Assembly (NCBI GenBank): GCA_002428405.1 | Contig: DIWD01000042.1 | Coordinates: 1 to 8,182, forward strand | DNA length: 8,182 nucleotides | Direction of reading: 5' to 3' | Source: a bacterium UBA6115 | GTDB lineage: Bacteria > Bacillota_A > Clostridia > Christensenellales > Aristaeellaceae | In this document: piece after piece, positions 6,393 to 8,182 of the stretch | Position numbering within the stretch: position 1 is the stretch's first letter | How the letters are laid out: the number at the start of each line of letters is the position of its first letter | The notes under the pieces: model-generated | The model's input: only the letters and a program-made list of their open reading frames with translations | Database searches by the model: none | Told to the model about the DNA's origin: nothing | Program-made: the position numbers and the translations under genes

Positions 6393-8182
6393 GCCTTGCC
6401 TTTTTGTGCTTCAGTTTTCGCTTTTATTGAGGATAGGCTTTGCCGCGCAGTGTCAACAGCTGCTTTTTTGTCAGTTACACGGGGTGCGTTCTGAAGGACT
6501 TCTTCCGCTGCCGTCAATGGTTTGATGATAGGGGCCTGCAGCGGTAGGATCTGCGCAGCCGGCCTTGCGGGCCTGCGGATACTTTGAAGGTAGGCCAACA
6601 CCCGCTCGGCGGGAGGGAGCTTGTTTGGATCGGAAGGGTATTCAATCCGTTCGTGGAATACGCCGTAGATGACCGATGCGCAGCTGTCGCGGACCAGGCT
6701 CAGGTCCTTTAAGGTGAGGGGGGACTGGTTGAACATGCCGGTCTCCACTTTCTTTCTGATCAGCTCGTCAATAAAGCTGGTGATCTCTTCCCGCGTCGGG
6801 TTGGACAGCGTGCGGATCGCGGCCTCAACAGTATCGCACAGCATAATCAGTGCGCCTTCTGCTGTCTGCGGCGGAACGCCGTCGTAGCGGAAGGCCTTGT
6901 CATCAACGGGCTTCCCATCAGCTTCGCTCAAGGCCTTGTTGTAAAAAAAGGCGACCAGGGAGTTGCCGTGGTGTTCCGCGATGATCTGCTGAATTTCCTG
7001 CGGCAGGCGATGCTGCCTGGCCAGCGCGATCCCTTCGCGCACGTGTGAAATGATGATGGCGGCAGACACCTGCGGATCCGTCGAGTCATGCAGGTTGGAA
7101 ATGCCGATTTGGTTCTCCTTGAAATACAGCGGCCGCTTCAGTTTGCCAATGTCATGGAAATATGCGCCGGCCCGGGCGAGAAGGGGGTTGGCTCCAATGG
7201 CCTCAGCCGCCGCCTCGGCAAGGTTGGCGATGATGATGCTGTGGTGGAAAGTGCCGGGCGCTTCCAATAACAGCCTGCGCATCAGCGGATGGTTCGGGTT
7301 GGTCAGGTCCAGCAGGCGCATGGGGGTGGGGAGGTTGAACAATGATTCAATAGCCGGCTGAAGAGACAGGCACAGCAGGGCGTTGGCCGCTCCGCCGAGC
7401 ATCACCCAGAGCGCTTTATTCAGTGTGGCGCTCAGCGACATGCTGGTCATCAGCCCGATGGAGAGGATGATCAGAAAGCCTGACAAACCTGCAGCCGCTC
7501 CAGTGATGAGGATGAGGGAACGCTGGTATTTGCGATGAAGAAGGAGAGCGGAGAATGTCCCTGAGAACACCGCCATCATGATCAGGTTGATCATGTCCAT
7601 GCTGGCGCTGCCGGCGTTTGTCAGCATCAGTGCCGCGATGAGCGATGTGGAAAGGCCGGCGATGGCACCCGGAAGAATGCCGACAGTGACAGTCAGGAGC
7701 ATATAGGGAAGCGCCAGGGGCGCCAGATACATCAGCCGGATCTCTTTGGCAAACAGGCACAAGGCCAACGTAAGAACCATTGTCAGGTATACAATCAGGA
7801 GCCGTTTGAGGTTATTGAACAGAGCCAAGCAGAAAAACCGCAGGAAGAGCGCCGCCAGGGTCAGCACACAGGTTACAAGGATAAAGGAACCGATGTACAT
7901 CGCGTAATCGACCTGATTGTCGCTGAGCAGTCCGAGGCTGGTGAGCATCGCGATTTGATTTTCCTTGATTCTTCCCTCGCCCGCCACGACGATATTCTGG
8001 CCCTGCTTGAAGATGGTTGGCTCCACGGCCTCCCAGGCGGACAGGCGCGCAGCCTGGGTCGCTTCTTCATCGACAACCATATTGGGCCGTACAGTGGCGC
8101 GAAGCAGGGGCAAAGCAACATTCTGAAGCAGGCTTACGCTTGTTTTAAAGCCCACTACCTGCATGATGCCGGTGATGGCAAT
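6389..8182 (-). CDS. pgpH: PgpH-type 7TM HD-domain phosphohydrolase (cyclic-di-AMP phosphodiesterase family), N-terminus outside window
   Basis: The frame stays open to the window edge, giving 597 residues. The Met at 8164 is internal, because the family's N-terminal membrane helix and most of its extracellular domain are missing. Residue numbers here count from that Met. The end of the extracellular 7TMR-HDED domain is seen at about 26-80 (RPNMVVDEEAT, EPTIFKQGQNIVVAGE). Several hydrophobic helices fill about 90-270. The cytoplasmic HD domain has HHSIIIANLAEAA (His307, His308), YFHDIGK (His337, Asp338), His374, AEHHG (His398, His399) and CDTVEA (Asp444), so its metal site is complete. Relatives hydrolyse cyclic-di-AMP to pApA, which affects potassium and wall homeostasis. 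After the HD domain comes a tail of about 80 residues rich in Ala, Pro and Lys. The stop overlaps the ybeY-cdd start (ATGA). Confidence 0.94.
   Translation of the reverse strand: MAITGIMQVVGFKTSVSLLQNVALPLLRATVRPNMVVDEEATQAARLSAWEAVEPTIFKQGQNIVVAGEGRIKENQIAMLTSLGLLSDNQVDYAMYIGSFILVTCVLTLAALFLRFFCLALFNNLKRLLIVYLTMVLTLALCLFAKEIRLMYLAPLALPYMLLTVTVGILPGAIAGLSTSLIAALMLTNAGSASMDMINLIMMAVFSGTFSALLLHRKYQRSLILITGAAAGLSGFLIILSIGLMTSMSLSATLNKALWVMLGGAANALLCLSLQPAIESLFNLPTPMRLLDLTNPNHPLMRRLLLEAPGTFHHSIIIANLAEAAAEAIGANPLLARAGAYFHDIGKLKRPLYFKENQIGISNLHDSTDPQVSAAIIISHVREGIALARQHRLPQEIQQIIAEHHGNSLVAFFYNKALSEADGKPVDDKAFRYDGVPPQTAEGALIMLCDTVEAAIRTLSNPTREEITSFIDELIRKKVETGMFNQSPLTLKDLSLVRDSCASVIYGVFHERIEYPSDPNKLPPAERVLAYLQSIRRPARPAAQILPLQAPIIKPLTAAEEVLQNAPRVTDKKAAVDTARQSLSSIKAKTEAQKGKA

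Noticed and set aside
8162..8164. ATG as the true start of pgpH
   Set aside because: The frame stays open to the window edge, and the family's N-terminal membrane helix and most of its extracellular domain would be missing.

Overview
The window looks like a tightly packed chromosomal stretch of a Bacillota bacterium, most likely of the class Clostridia. It is fairly GC-rich by eye. This rests on the gene set pgpH, ybeY, cdd, era in that order, on the Clostridia-type sequence style of the phosphatase and ApbE proteins, and on frequent GTG starts behind purine-rich ribosome binding sites. I see no mobile elements, RNA genes or CRISPR repeats. No non-coding gap is longer than about 20 bases, so almost every base is inside a gene.

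Right-facing group (about 1 to 3506, + strand): the C-terminal end of a class I/II PLP aminotransferase; a secreted CapA-like metallophosphatase-fold protein; a 308-residue protein that reads as a diverged, probably non-catalytic relative of 3-isopropylmalate dehydrogenase; and a cytosolic alkaline-phosphatase-superfamily hydrolase with its metal-site residues intact. Gaps of 3 to about 20 bases and one overlap suggest a single transcript. Its promoter would lie left of the window.

Left-facing group (8182 down to 3514, - strand): a 5'-truncated PgpH-type membrane HD phosphohydrolase (cyclic-di-AMP phosphodiesterase family); one open reading frame that fuses the rRNA-maturation endonuclease YbeY to a complete cytidine deaminase; the ribosome-assembly GTPase Era; and a membrane-anchored ApbE-type FAD:protein FMN transferase. 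Consecutive genes overlap by 4 bases (pgpH/ybeY-cdd and ybeY-cdd/era) or are 6 bases apart (era/apbE), so this is also an operon. It is the classic ribosome-maturation and second-messenger cluster of Bacillota, with three changes: ybeY and cdd are fused, the usual dgkA between them is absent, and apbE follows era where recO is often found.

The two operons converge with only 7 bases between their stop codons. The best candidates for something new are the YbeY-cytidine deaminase fusion and the degenerate isopropylmalate-dehydrogenase-like protein placed between a CapA protein and a phosphatase. I see no clear evidence of a complete undescribed defence or mobile system.
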